Source of the DNA: Cerioporus squamosus | Lineage: Eukaryota > Basidiomycota > Agaricomycetes > Polyporales > Polyporaceae | Direction of reading: 5' to 3' | NCBI GenBank assembly: GCA_022592435.1 | Contig: JABYQS010000035.1 | Location: 62,001 to 126,000, forward strand | Length of the DNA stretch: 64,000 bases | Shown here: in pieces, positions 31,200 to 43,314 of the stretch | Numbering within the stretch: position 1 is the stretch's first letter | Layout: each line of letters begins with the position of its first letter | Program-made: the position numbers and the translations under genes | The notes under the pieces: model-generated | The model's input: the letters and a program-made list of their open reading frames with translations, nothing else | Told to the model about the DNA's origin: nothing | Database searches by the model: none

Positions 31200-33761
31200 C
31201 TAATCCAGGTCCGACAGCGACCGCTGCTTAAACATCCACTCGTACGGCGCGGTACTAACGGGCGTCATCGTGGCAGATACCGAGCTACTCGTCGCGGTGA
31301 AGGTGCTTGCGTCCGTGGCAGCTACCGAGCTACTCGTCGAGGTGAGGGAGCTTGTGTCCGTGGCAGCTACCGAGCTACCCGCGGCGAGGGAACTCGCATC
31401 TGCGGCAGAGGGGCTGGAAGTCGCAGTGTCACTTGCAGAGGTGCTTGCATACGGGTTGAACACCTTCACTTCGAGAGCAGGTGGGGCACTAGGCGTCGCC
31501 GCGGCAATGAGATCACTGCCGTTGAATGTATCTGACGTATCCGCGCTTGTCGTGCTAGAGGGGTCCGTCGTCGTCGTCGCCGAAGATGGTGCCGTCATTG
31601 ACCCAGGCATAACAGTAGCGGAAGCCGTGCTCATGCTGCCGTCGGTCGACGCCGTCGCCGTAGCCATAACAGTACTGGTATCACTCGCCCCAGAGGATAT
31701 CGCCAGAGAGCTGCTAAGAGACGTCAACGAGTCGGTGGCACTGGAAGTTGGGGAAGAGGACGAGTCGACTGTGGTCGATGACATCGACGAGGCCGGCGAG
31801 CTTGAAGGCGTAATCGTATCCGATGCTGAGGGGTCTCCGTCCTGCACAGTTGACTGATGTATCTTCACCTCCGGAGCCATAGGAGTGAAGCGCATTGTCA
31901 CATTCTGCGTGTTGTCGAGTGCTTCCGCTGTGAAGGTTTTGGGTAGCGCGAAGCGCGTTGGCGGTCGTCGAGTAGCCTCGCCGAAGTCATCGCTGAGAGC
32001 CTCTTGGGAGAGGGTTGTGACATTCGTATCGCTACCACCGGCCGGAGAAGAGGGATAGACGTCGCCGCCATCTGCAACGGTCGAGTTCCGAGACGCGCCG
32101 GGGTCGCTGCCATCCGTGCGGCTGTCCTCCCCGTCGTCCTCGCCATCGAACCACATTGGACGAACGATTCCAGTACCTGGCTCGTAAGCGAAGATCTGGC
32201 TCTTGTGGGCATCTCCGGATGAACAATTCTGGGCCGTCATCGCAGATGGAGCCGAAGGTCGTGGATCGAAGGTGGCACAGTACCGCTCAAGCTGCGCACT
32301 GTCTGCGACAAACACGTCTGTCATGAGCATTACGGGAATGTACGCGCTTGAGGCAGTCGAGTTGTTCGGGGTACCAGTAGAGTCGGAGGAGGAGTTGGAT
32401 GGGGTGGGAGGGTCGGTCGCGTTGGAAGCCAACTTGACGAGGTACATCGGACTATGATCTGCCTCCGACGCGTTGAGCATGAAGGAGGAAGCGTTATCAT
32501 CGTCAGGGCTGGTAGAACCATCCGGACTCGCTACGACCAGGGACGCGATCCTCTTCCCTTGGGGCGCATCGTCACTGGGACTCTGCGTCTCATCGTTAGC
32601 GCAGTCTTCCAAACACATAACAACACATACCATGATATCTATCGTCCCGGGAGCGCCAGTGCCCTGATCGTCCCGCTTGACGTGAATATTCGCCTGAAGT
32701 GCACGACGGGGTGGTCGGGAATGCTCTGGTTCTACCCGGTAGATCGTCCCCCTGTTTCCGGAGATGACCGTGGCGGGAGAACGCGCTCCAGGTTGCCTGC
32801 GATGGATGTTAACATTGTCATTATCACCATTGACGACGACTCTATGATGGTGGTCGTCGTTGTGGTGGTGGTGGTAATGAGGCTCCGGCGCAGGCTCACG
32901 GCGAGTGGGGGCACGCTCCCTATGGCCTGTAGCACCTGCCGGGTGGCCGTGGCGACGGTGAGGAGGTGGGTACCGACGATGCAAGTTGACATTGTCGTCG
33001 TTTCCAGACACGTCAACCTTGGGGCGGTTGTGGTGGTTGTGGTGGTCGTGATGGTGAGGGTCTCGTGATACGAGACTGGCAGCCCCAAGAGAGCGTTCGT
33101 CCATGTGGATGCGATCATCGTCGCCTGTCACGACGACATCGGTGTGGTCGTCGTGATGGTGGTGGTGGTGGTGGCGACGTCTGTCAACTCGAGGAGGGAG
33201 TGTGTCGACCTTGTGCACTGATACGCCACGAGTGTTCATCCACAGACTCCTCATCCGAGCCACGGGGTCGACTGCCCAGACATCCCGCTAGAATTCAACG
33301 AGCGTCCATGTGAGACCATAACTACGTGCAGGATATTGTGTAGAACTCACCGCCTCCTTCGCCGCATGCTTCTTCGACCCGCTCGCTCCGCCATCATCAA
33401 CGTCCTCTTCAGAACTAGACAGCTTCTTGTAACCATGCTTGGACATAGCGGCCGGGAGAGGCATTGTGGGCGTCGGTTTCCTCGTCTTGGCACTGGCAGT
33501 GGAAGTCTTCTGATGACGCGACGGATCGTGACCCTTGGAGCTGTCCTGGCTGTCGCCATCGCCTTGAGCATCATGGCTGGTGGTTGTAACGTCGTGGATG
33601 ACGCCTTCCTTCCTCGAGTGACGAGCAGTTAGCGTTGTCTGTACCTCCGAGGGCTCCCGAATCGCAACCGCGGCAGCACTGGCTGAAGGAGGGAGGACTG
33701 TCACCGCCGCGATGGAGGACAGAGCAGCAAGGACGGTAAAACGTGAAGAAAGGACGACCAT
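31200..33761 (-). CDS. Secreted protein with three His-rich modules and a Ser/Thr-rich region
   Basis: I do not recognise the family. The start at 33761 gives MVVLSSRFTVLAALSSIAAV and VLPPSASAAAVAIREP, a signal peptide. Exon 1 is polar and ends KKHAAKEA; a splice (GTGAGT to TTCTAG near 33290) continues as RDVWAVDPVARMRSLWMNTR. Three tandem modules follow: RRRHHHHHHHDDHTDVVVTG with DDDRIHMDER; HHHDHHNHHNRPKVDVSG with NDDNVNLHRR; HYHHHHNDDHHHRVVVNG with DNDNVNIHRR. Each couples a His/Asp cluster to a V-V-x-G-x-x-DNVN-x-HRR strand-like unit. A central globular-looking part has cysteines (IMVCVVMCLEDC) and MYLVKLASNATDP. The C-terminal third is Ser/Thr-rich, suggesting O-glycosylation, and ends YEWMFKQRSLSDLD without an obvious GPI tail. 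About 830 residues. Metal binding at the cell surface is inferred. Confidence 0.8.
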
Positions 33762-34365
33762 TGTGGAGAGAGGACCTAGAGACGCTACTGGAGTGGGTGT
33801 ATGTGCGGGAAGGTGGGCTGGAAGAGGGATGCTGTATACGACGCAGTCGTGGGGCGTGCGAAAGCGATGAAAGCTGCGACAGCAAAGACCACCGGGGCCT
33901 CGAAAGCAAAGTGGGTAGTGGAAGGGAAGAAGGGGGGCGAAGGAGTATCGACCGCGGGGGTGCGGTTTATGTATTCTCGGGAAGCGAGCAGAAGAGCAGT
34001 TGAGGATGACAGTTGCTTAATACAGAAATGCAATTACCTTTCTCGGAACTGCCCCAAATGGCCCGCCTCACCGCGAGTCCATCCTCCGCAGAGATCAGGG
34101 CGACCGCGAGAGTATGTTTCAATGGGAAGGAGCGCATTCTGGCCAACAATATGCAACGCGTTAAAGAAATTCATGGCGGGGGACAACAGTAGAGACAATC
34201 TACCGGGGAGCATACAATGAGCGCTGGGTGACGGAGGACCCTTCACCAAGCGCACTCGACGGAGTCGACAGCAGGATGTTGTCAAATGCACATATGGCCG
34301 AGTCCAAGACAACTGCACATTCGTTACAAATGTGCTCTCAAGAAAAGAGAGCTCGAACAACGCGG
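33762..34365. other. Intergenic spacer
   Basis: No gene is recognised. It includes the promoter of the His-rich protein gene and the 3' flank of glucanase A. Confidence 0.5.
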
Positions 34366-36391
34366 TCAGTCGTGCCCGACATATGGCGCACAGACGTTGG
34401 GGTCATGCACCGCGGATGGGTCGGTCGTAAGATATCCACGCTTGACACCATCCAAGTACGACCTATGAGAGCGGTATGACAACGTAAATAAATGTCTCCA
34501 CGCGTGGTAGATGCCAGTCAGTACATACCACTGTCGGGACAGATCACCCGCGTCGTCCGAGATCTCTGTCTTGAAGTTCCAGAACTGAAACACGGTGTTC
34601 AGCGCCCAGGGAGAAAGGCAGTACTGTAGCGTCACTCACAATCCACCCGCGTCCCTGAGAGTACGCTAGCTTCTGTGCGTCGGCCCACTTATACAGGAAC
34701 TCATCCGACGCATCAAATTGCGTCGGCAGGCCCCACTCCCCAAACCATAGAGGCGAGTCGCCGAGAGCAGCGTCGTCCTGCACGCGCTGCAGGTTGCATA
34801 TGCTAGTGAGGTATGCGTCCTCGTTCGGATCGGCTACGCCCTGGTGTAATACTGTAAGCACAACCTGGCAGGGAGAGGTCGGGACACTTACACCGAAGCT
34901 GTAGTACAAGTGATTGTCGTAACCCATCGGACCCATGGCGACGTCAGCTGGGTTCGGAGGGTTGTTGAATTGCCAGTTGACGTCCATGAAGCTACCAGTA
35001 CGTCATACGAGTATAAATGTTGGGAAGGTACACACGTACACTGCGGAGCTAACACTCACTTGGCTACCAGAGGTTGCCGTTTCCTAGACAGGGCGAAGTC
35101 AAGTCGGAAGTCGAGTTGCTGAGCTACCTCGACAAGAATGGGGACTGAGCTCAGAAGCGCTGTCTTCACTTCAGAACTCATCGTCTTCGAGCTTCCCACA
35201 GAAGCAGAGATCGCTGCAGTGACGTTCGTCGACGACACCTTCGCGTCGGCCCCGAGGTCGAAGACTGCGTCGCCTACGCCAAGGATGGACTCCACCGCAC
35301 GAATTGTCTGGACAAATTGTCTTTGGACTGCGAATCTCATGTTAGGTCATCAGAATGGAGTAGATCCACGCAAATGGAACACCTACAGTCGCCATAACCG
35401 GGAGTCTGCGTAGCGTCCATGATCGGCTCGTTAACGGCCTCAATAGCGAACACGGACTGGAAGTCGGAGTCGAGATGTGATATGGCAGTCATGACCGCAG
35501 TCCAAACAAGAGCACGCCGATAGTTATAGGACGTCTGCATAACAGGATAAGCTTGTCGAACAGGTTGTATGAAGAGCGTCGGATACTGACATAGAACTCG
35601 ACGTCAGAGGTACAGTGGCCGGTGAACGCTTGGTCGGCCGTCTGGACACCAGGGAGCGCATGATGGTCGAGGATCACGCTGATACCTGCCTCCTGAAGCA
35701 TTCGAACACCTCGTTGCTTAGAACGCACATGAGCGATCGTTCCCTCCGAGGATTTTGATACTCACCAGATGCACGATGCCACCGCGAGGAAAGTACTCAG
35801 TTTTGCGATCGACGAGGCGCTCGACAATCCAGTAGCCAAGCTGCAACGGAGATGAACCCAATCCATACTACCGATGACATGCGCCCGAATGCACTCACGG
35901 GGATGCGGACTGTGTTGATACCGACCGCCTTCAACGCATCGACATCGGCCTGGTTGAACCACGTGGACCTACGATATTGGATGAGTCAAGGCAGCGTACA
36001 GGTATCACAATAGCACCTACCAATGTTTCTCGAACTTCGCGTCAGCGGTGTCTTGCCCGTAGGTTTGAACGAACGAGCTGACATTCACGATCAACGATCA
36101 GCGACCGAGACAACTGCGGAATGAGAAAAGCGCTTACAACTCCGAGCCAATGCAGTCTGAACAGCAGTTCGAATCACCACCCATGTCCGACCATTCTGGA
36201 CGCAGCAGCAATGCATGAGTTGGCCCTGCACAAACGATCTCGCATGAAAACTATGTACCTTGGGGTAACATCCAAGGCTCCAGCACCAGCCATGACCCGA
36301 GGTTGACACCATGAATCTTTTCAGGGATGGCCGCCCTCGCGTGAAGGAGCGCGGCCGAACAAAAGATGCCCAATGTCGCCAGTGACCACAT
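34366..36391 (-). CDS. Glucan 1,3-beta-glucosidase, GH5 family (copy A)
   Basis: A secreted exo-beta-1,3-glucanase acting on fungal wall glucan. The start at 36391 gives MWSLATLGIFCSAALLHARA, a signal peptide, then IPEKIHGVNLGSWLVLEPWM. This start is preferred over an upstream ATG because a TATAAGAT lies about 85 nt before it, overlapping the alternative. Further exons read WSDMGGDSNCCSDCIGSEL, FEKHW, LGYWIVERLVDRKTEYFPRG, AGISVILDHHALPGVQTADQ, SVFAIEAVNEPIMDATQTPG (acid/base Glu in NEP), FMDVNWQFNNPPNPADVAMG and WFGEWGLPTQFDASDEFLYK (nucleophile Glu in GEW). The last exon gives GVKRGYLTTDPSAVHDPNVC and APYVGHD, stop 34366-34368. It lacks the Ser/Thr tail of copy B. About a dozen short exons, mirrored in copy B. 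Confidence 0.9.
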
Positions 36392-37397
36392 ACTGTCCAA
36401 GTCGGCGCAGGGTCGAGAAGAGAGGATGTGGGCGACGATGCAAGAATGACACCACGCAACTGAGCCACGCACCATCTTATACCAATTCAACAGCCTCCGA
36501 AGCCCGTCGGTCCTCGCGCGTACGTACGCGCACCATGTTCCATCGCAGCGGGCGAAGAAGAGGAACTCGGCGCGGGCCAATCGACGGCGCCCTCGTCATC
36601 GCGAGCGTGCTATCGAGCGGTCCGACGGAGCTATGGAAGGGCGCTATTGTGTCTCGGTGAGCATCGCGTGGTCGTGATTCGAGGCTGAACGGACGTTCTG
36701 CGCGACGGAGGAGGACAAGAAAGACGCGGCGCGCGTCGGCGCGTATGCACGTCCAGGGACAACGCCACCACGCGACCTTCCCCGCGCCGGTCAAGTGACC
36801 ACACCTCTCCGTTTCGACGACCATGTCCGCAAACCAGCTGAGCTTGTTGGACGCGCGCCCTTACGAGATTCTCGTTTCACTAGAATCTCCACATGCTCGC
36901 TGTCCTCGCCGACGCTTCGCTAACACACTCAGCTCGGTGGACTGCCTCCGAAATCCGTCGTCGCGAGCGGTCAAAGAGAGGTTCTCGAAGGTCACCTGAG
37001 AAGATGCCGGTGTCGCAATAGCAAAGGATTGTGCCCGCGCAGGGGAGTACCTGAAGAATCCGAATACGTGACCTTCGGTATCTGCTGGTGTAGCTCTGCC
37101 TTATTCAAGGTGCGCGTGTAGTCAAAGAACGGCCCGCAGGCACTGACGGACAGAGATATCACTGCCGCCTCTTCCGACGGAGTCCCTGCATTCGAAAGGT
37201 TGGAGTGAGCTTGAATGAATGAGGTGAGTATCGTACCATATGGGTTGACCTTGGCACTATCTGAACTCTGGTCGAGACGCGCCGCGCGTCGCGAAGAGCT
37301 GTATTGAAAGAGCGTGATAACAGTGAGCGTACGTATATAGAGGCTGTAAGCTCGGAATATTAGGGCGGGCATGAGAAATGGATATGGTAGTCTATGG
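36392..37397. other. Spacer between tandem glucanase genes
   Basis: It contains the copy A promoter and copy B 3' flank. An open frame at 36992-37372 minus has no recognisable family and no supporting exon structure. Confidence 0.5.
36474..36481 (-). promoter_or_regulatory. TATA-like box, glucanase A
   Basis: TATAAGAT on the minus strand, about 85 nt before the chosen ATG at 36391. Confidence 0.5.
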
Positions 37398-39620
37398 TTA
37401 AGCGAGTGACGACGTGGCAGAGGCGGGAGGAACAGCCCCAGAGCTCGTCACAGTCGAAGTGCTCGTGGCGACCGCGATGCTAGACGAAACCGTGCTGGTC
37501 TCAGTGTTTGAGGTGCTAGCTGCGGTAGTGGAGGCCGAAACGGAGTCCGTGGTGGCAGGGGTAGACGCAGAAGTGGTCGTGGAGGTAGCGCTACTGGTGT
37601 AGGTTTTGCCGACCCAAGGCGCACAGACATCAGGATCGTGCAGCGCTGCCGGGTCCTTCGTGAGGTAACCAAGCCGGACGCCCTCCAGATATGACCTGAG
37701 ACGGGTTCAATAAGCTGTTGTAAATCACGACTAATGTAAGACCTACCACTGGCGTGGCTTGTCTGCTGACAGCTCCGAGTTCTCGATCTTGAAGTTCCAG
37801 AACTATTTACAACGCGTACGCTCTAGTTAGTTACGTTCCACAGTAGCCCGAGAGGAGCGGCGGGTCCGCAAGACTTACGATCCATCCCTGTCCCTGGGAG
37901 TATGCCAGTTTCTGCGCATCAGCCCACTTATACAGGAACTCATCCGTGGCGTTGAACTGGGTTGGGAGGGCCCATTCGCCGAACCACAGCGGAGTGTTTC
38001 CGTGAGCGGCGTCGTCTTTGAGGCGCTGCAGGTTGCAGATGTGGATCATATACGCTTCCTCGTTGGGATCGGCGACACCCTGAAGAGACGCGGAGTCAGG
38101 GTGAGGAAACAGCAAAAGGATGAGAAGAGGCACGTACGCCGAAGCTGTAGTACAGGTGATTGTCGTAGCCCATCGGACCTATGGCGGCATCCGCTGGGTT
38201 GGGAGGGTCGTTGTACTGCCAGCCCATGTCCATGAAGCTGCGCTCATCCAGCTATAGTTATTCGTGGGCAAGCTGCAAGAGCATGACACTCACTTCGCTA
38301 CGAGGCGCTCTCGCTTCCTGGAGTGAAAAACGTCAAGCTGGAAGTCCAACGTTTCTGAGAGCTCGACCAGGATGGGAACGGAGGTCAGGATCGCTGTCTT
38401 GACGTCGAGGTCCAGGACGTTTGACCCTCCGATAGTGGCAGAAATAGCCTCGGTGACGTTCGAGGCCGAGACCAACAACTCCGCATTAATGTCGAGGTCG
38501 AGGGTAGGGCCGCCAATCCCAAGGATGAGCTCCATTGCACGCAATGTCTGGACGAACTTCTTTTGGACTGTGGAAGAGACGTCAAATAAGCCGGAGCAAC
38601 AGAGTAGGCACCGAGAGCATGCATACAGTCACCGTATCCGGGAGTCAAGGTGGCGTCCTGGATTGGCTCGTTAACCGCTTGGATGGAGAATACGGCTCCG
38701 AAGTCAGGGTCAAGATGTGAGACCGCAGTCATCACAGCCGTCCACACGAGCGCACGCTGGTAGTTATACGGAGTCTATAGGAAAATGAGCATATAGCGCA
38801 GCTGCATGGGAAAGAATCAACGCACATAGAACTCGACGTCAGTGGTGCACTGGCCAGCAAACGCCTGGTCGGAAGTCTGGACACCGGGGAGGGCATGGTG
38901 GTCGAGAATGATGCTCATCCCGGCGTCCTTCAGCATCTTGACACCGCGTTTCTGATGGGTCATGTAAGTTGGTTGTATTGCGCAGAGAAGTTATGATACT
39001 CACCAAATGAGATATACCGCCGCGAGGATAAAACTCGGTCTTCCGATCGACAAGACGTTCGACGATCCAGTACCCGAGCTTCAACGCGGATACGTCAGAC
39101 GCGCAGCTACTGGTGTACGAACCTGGGCTTACCGGGATGCGGATGGTGTTGATGCCGACTTCAGCAAGCGCGTCAACGTCGCTCTGAGTGAACCATGTGG
39201 ACCTGGTGGTGTGGGTGATTGGTTTCTTGCTGAGACATAAGAGTACAAGACCACAAGGACATACCAGTGTTTCTCGAACTTGTCATGAGCAGTCTCCGGA
39301 TAAGCTTGAACGAGTGAGCTGGACGAGCATATTGATGACCTGAGATGAACAGAACCGCAAGAACAACTTACAACTCTGAGCCAATGCAAGTCGAACAATC
39401 CGTGCAGTTCCAGTCTCCGCCCATATCAGCCCATTCTAGATAGAGATGAGCACCTGGAAGGGATCAATGAAAATGAACAGTATATACCTTGAGGGATGAT
39501 CCACGGCTCGACCAGCAGCCACCCGCCGAGGTTCACGCCGTACATCTTCTCTGGCATGGCTGCCATGGCACGAGGAAAGACCGCCGCCGCCAGAATAACC
39601 GCTGTTACTAACGGCCGCAT
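37398..39620 (-). CDS. Glucan 1,3-beta-glucosidase, GH5 family, with Ser/Thr-rich tail (copy B)
   Basis: A secreted exo-beta-1,3-glucanase, tandem paralog of copy A. The start at 39620 gives MRPLVTAVILAAAVFPRAMA then AMPEKMYGVNLGGWLLVEPW. Later exons read WADMGGDWNCTDCSTCIGSE, YPETAHDKFEKHW, LKLGYWIVERLVDRKTEFYP, LDHHALPGVQTSDQAFAGQC, AVFSIQAVNEPIQDATLTPG (acid/base Glu), WQYNDPPNPADAAIGPMGYD and PLWFGEWALPTQFNATDEFL (nucleophile Glu), then YLTKDPAALHDPDVCAPWVG. Unlike copy A, it continues with a Ser/Thr/Ala-rich tail of about 60 residues ending SATSSLA (stop 37398-37400). The tail suggests wall attachment or heavy O-glycosylation. A shared exon plan indicates tandem duplication. Confidence 0.92.
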
Positions 39621-39698
39621 GATGGCTGGTGGGGCGGAATGAGTTCAAGAGCACAAATGAGGGAAAGGAATGAGAATCGCACCTTGCAGCCCTTGTAC

Positions 39699-39709
39699 CT
39701 ATTTATTTG
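39699..39709 (-). promoter_or_regulatory. TATA-like box, glucanase B
   Basis: AAATAAATAGG on the minus strand, about 80 nt before the ATG at 39620. Confidence 0.4.
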
Positions 39710-41885
39710 GTCCTTGTGAGCTCCATCCGAGACGTGTACCGACCCCTCGTGTGCCCGCTGACAGTTACGGCGAGTAAAAACGCGCATATAGCAGCTTTAG
39801 TTGATCGACGCAGTCTGCAACATCCGAGCAATATTGATGCAGCCAATTGCATCGGCAACGAAATTCGAATAGAGTGTCCCAGACGGACAGGAGCCGACGT
39901 CGCGCTCTGATAGTCAATCAGGGCCAATTTGATGCCGGACAGCAGTCCTTAGTTGCCAGTAGTCTGAGTCCTGCATGAAAACTAAGAGGACAACACTGTG
40001 AGTCGAAGGTTGCTACGAGGTGGCAAAGTCGATGAGCAGGATGAGAAGCGGAGAAGTGAGAAGAAGGGGCGGCCCGGGAGGAGCAATAGTCGGCTGGTCG
40101 CTGCATCGCCACTGAGCGCCCCGCCCTCTGCCTCGAGGATCTGCGTCGTACGCTACTACCACTTGGCACTCGCCCACCACGACATAACTACGCGAGCTGG
40201 TGAGTCTGATGATCTCTAAGTCTCTCTGACCTGCAATTTGACTTTATGATTTGACATAGCCAATGTTTCAATATGCGCAGTTCGTGTTGCAATGTCGCGC
40301 TCGAGTGATCTTCCGGCAAACAACTTGAAGATCCTCGAATCTCTTGGGGAGTTTCCGAGTCACAGGACTCGGAGTTAGCGGATTTGGAAGACACAATGCG
40401 CGAAGCTTACGTTCTCTGGTACGTCGAGGATGAGCCTTCAAGCCATCTCAGCTATCTTGCTGACGCTTCCTGCAGCAGAGTGGTCGTTCCCTACAAGTAA
40501 CAGCCCTGTCCAGAATGCGATGTGAGGTTTACAGCAGCTGCTCAGGTTTCACCCGCGCGCGGCCTTGAAAAGTCTCCTTAGCCTCATACAACCGGTGAGC
40601 GGGCAAGAAGATTGGGTGGGTGCTCATGGTATCGCCATATGAAGCTGAAGTCAGATGCTGACAGCGCATGCAGGCTTAGATATGGTCTTCTGGCCCCACG
40701 ACTGGTCCTGTTCGCCGCTGTCGCCCTCAGCCGCTACACGCGCGACCATCAATACCTTGCGGTACATGCCTCCTTCATTCCAGGAACGCCGCGGCGCGTC
40801 TGCGGCTTGTCGTTCTGCTCGATGACTACCTCGCGGTCATGCCGACGTACATACCCGTCTATGCCTCTTTACTTGACTCGGAGCGCATGCATGGCTACGG
40901 CCTGTTCCAGTCTTCGTGGATTCCAACGGCCTGTTCACCACTGGCAGCCTCGACGGTGTTCGCCGAGCAGTTCTTCCCGCTCACCGCCACCCTATGTAGT
41001 CGGTTTCGACAGAGGCGCTTCCTCCCGGCCCCCTACACGCGCGGTGCGCACAAAGCTCAGCAAGCGAAGATCTCGTAGGTTCTGATTGTTGAGGCGATGT
41101 TGAAAGACTCGGACTCTATGACGACGCTGTCTCAAGAGGGCCCTCAAATTCACTCTCCAACATCCCGAGTGGACAATACATGACTCTACAGGCTTTTTGA
41201 ACGCGGTCTCGCCGAACGGAAGATTGTCACCACTCACGGCTGGCGCACTTCGAATCGCTGTGTTTCCACCCAGCAGGCTTGCACAGCCTCTGCGTATCTG
41301 GCACACTGCGCTTCTCTCCCATGCTTCACCGAAGCTGCCAGTGTGATTCTGAAGGTCAAACGCTCCACGGCAACATGCTCCACGACAAACTTCGCTGGTT
41401 CTTCGTGTGGCGGTGGTAGATACAGCAGCTCCGGAATACTCGTGTTCCTCGCGGTGACCCGCCTTGACGCCTCCTCCCGCTCTGTCCGCGTCCATCAGCC
41501 TGTTCTCTCGTTCCATGTCTGTGCTCGACCGCGCGGTGCTCTGGCAATAATAGGACGCAAGGCGCGCCCGGCAGGACCTCGAGTCCCTGCGGATGACCAA
41601 CGTTCGCTCCCGAGATCTCGTTCGCATGGTCGCGCGACTTCACAACTCGCCGGATTTGGCGAGTTCGATCAGCGGCGCTTACATCCGCCACATGGATCGT
41701 ACGGGGTTTGGCCCAACTCGCCCCCGGTATTGGCTGCGCGTCCTGGTGCTTCTGCTTCGATGTCGCACAAGTCCAACGCTCCAGTGAAATAGCCGGCCAA
41801 TCGCCTGATAATAGTGCGCGGCCAATCCGGTCTTCAATTGTCAAACACGACATGGGGCGAACGTCAGCTCGGAGGACGGATCCCG

Positions 41886-41893
41886 TATAATAA
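41886..41893 (+). promoter_or_regulatory. TATA-like box, lipase
   Basis: TATAATAA about 125 nt before the lipase ATG at 42018. Confidence 0.4.
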
Positions 41894-42017
41894 GCAAGCC
41901 GCTTCCTTCCGCCAGCTGCTTCAGGAGTCCCCGTCGTTCTCACTTCCCCGCATCGTCGGCTGTGCGCTGCGCGTCCTGCTTCTGCACATCGCGCTCTGAC
42001 TTATCTCGCTTGGAACG

Positions 42018-43218
42018 ATGGCTTCAAGCTCGAGCTGGTTCACCCTCCCGCGTCGTCTATGGGTCAGCGGCGCCGCGGCACTTCTCGCTGCCACCCTCGC
42101 ACTTGCCGCCCCAACGCAACTCATTTCTCGGCAGTCGATTACGACGGTGTCGCAGTCAGACATTGCTTCGTACACGCCATACTCGTACTACGCGAGCGCT
42201 GGATACTGTTCCGCCAGCGCTACGAGCTCATGGACTTGCGGGGCGAATTGCGACGCGAACCCGACGTTCAAGCCTCTCGCGTCCGGTGGCGACGGCGTTA
42301 CTGTTCAGTACTGTGAGTCACTATATCGACTTAGAATCGCCCACAGGAGCTGACCGTGTGGTTGGGATGATCAGGGTTTGTAGGATACGATCCGTCACTG
42401 GGCTCGATTGTTGTCTCAAATCAGGGAACGCAGCCCTCTGCGATGTGCGCATCATTCTCCCGTGTCTGATCGTACGAAGTACTCATGGGTCTACAGCATC
42501 CCTCTCATCACTGACGGGGACATCACTCTCGTGAATCTGGATTCGTCCCTCTTCCCGGGCTTGGACTCTTCTATTCAGGCCCATCAAGGGTTCGCTGAAG
42601 CGCACTCGAAGTGAGCCCTCCAGCTCGGTGTCGCGCCGGCTCCAGAAATGCTGAAGTGACTCCTTTGCAGGTCGGCTGCTGATATCCTCCAAGCTGTCCA
42701 GCAAGCCGTTACGAAGTATGGGACCCACAACGTCCTACTAACCGGCCACTCTCTCGGTAAACCCATTGCCATCCCTATATCCTCGTTCGCTTGCTGACTG
42801 TTCGCTACTTCGTCGTTCCTGATCTGCGCACCGCTCACGCACAGGCGCCGCAATCTCGCTTCTGCACACAGTCTACCTTCCCCTCCACATCTCTAACCTC
42901 AAGATCACCTTCGTCGGGTACGGCCTCCCGCGGGTCGGCAACCAGGCGTTCGCGGACTACGTCGACGCGCACGACGCAGTCGCCTCCGTCGCGCACATCA
43001 ACAACAAGGAGGATCCCATCCCGATCCTTCCGGGACGCTTCCTCGGCTTCCACCATCCGTCGGGCGAGATACACATACAGGACTCGGGGGCGTGGCTCGC
43101 ATGCCCAGGTCAGGACAACACTGACTCGCAGTGCATCGTCGGAGATGTCGACAACATCTTCGACGGGGACGAGAGCGATCACGATGGGCCGTATAATGGC
43201 GTCGAGATGGGATGCTAG
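42018..43218 (+). CDS. Secreted class 3 lipase
   Basis: A secreted triacylglycerol lipase or esterase of the Rhizomucor-type class 3 fold. The start at 42018 gives MASSSSWFTLPRRLWVSGAA and a hydrophobic signal core (LLAATLALAAP). The mature part reads YTPYSYYASAGYCSASATSS and WTCGANCDANPTFKPLASGG, then after an intron VGYDPSLGSIVVSNQGTQPS, LDSSLFPGLDSSIQAHQGFA, and NVLLTGHSLG with the nucleophile Ser, split from AAISLLHTVYLPLHISNLKI by an intron. FVGYGLPRVGNQAFADYVDA and INNKEDPIPILPGRFLGFHH supply the catalytic Asp; the His is likely in FHHPSGEIHI. It ends VDNIFDGDESDHDGPYNGVE-MGC at 43216-43218. Five or six exons; length near 300 residues is normal. Confidence 0.92.
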
Positions 43219-43314
43219 GGTTCGTCTATGATTATGACTACATGTATTTCTTAGTATATGGTTATAACCGGGTGGATACGCAGGCGACACAAGATAACAG
43301 CAGAACCATGTCGC

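Larger units (their letters stand above)
39621..42017. other. 2.4-kb intergenic region
   Basis: No gene is recognised. Open frames near 40.6-41.1 kb (plus) and 41.0-41.9 kb (minus) have no family signature. A frame at 40839-41078 reads LDSERMHGYGLFQSSWIP and may be a gene fragment, but I cannot place it. Confidence 0.45.

Noticed and set aside
32454..33068. Plus-strand Val-rich open frame
   Set aside because: The Val runs are the reverse complement of the His codons in the secreted protein.
36992..37372. Minus-strand frame with SFIQAHSNLSNAG
   Set aside because: It lies in the promoter region of glucanase A with no domain match or consistent exon partners.
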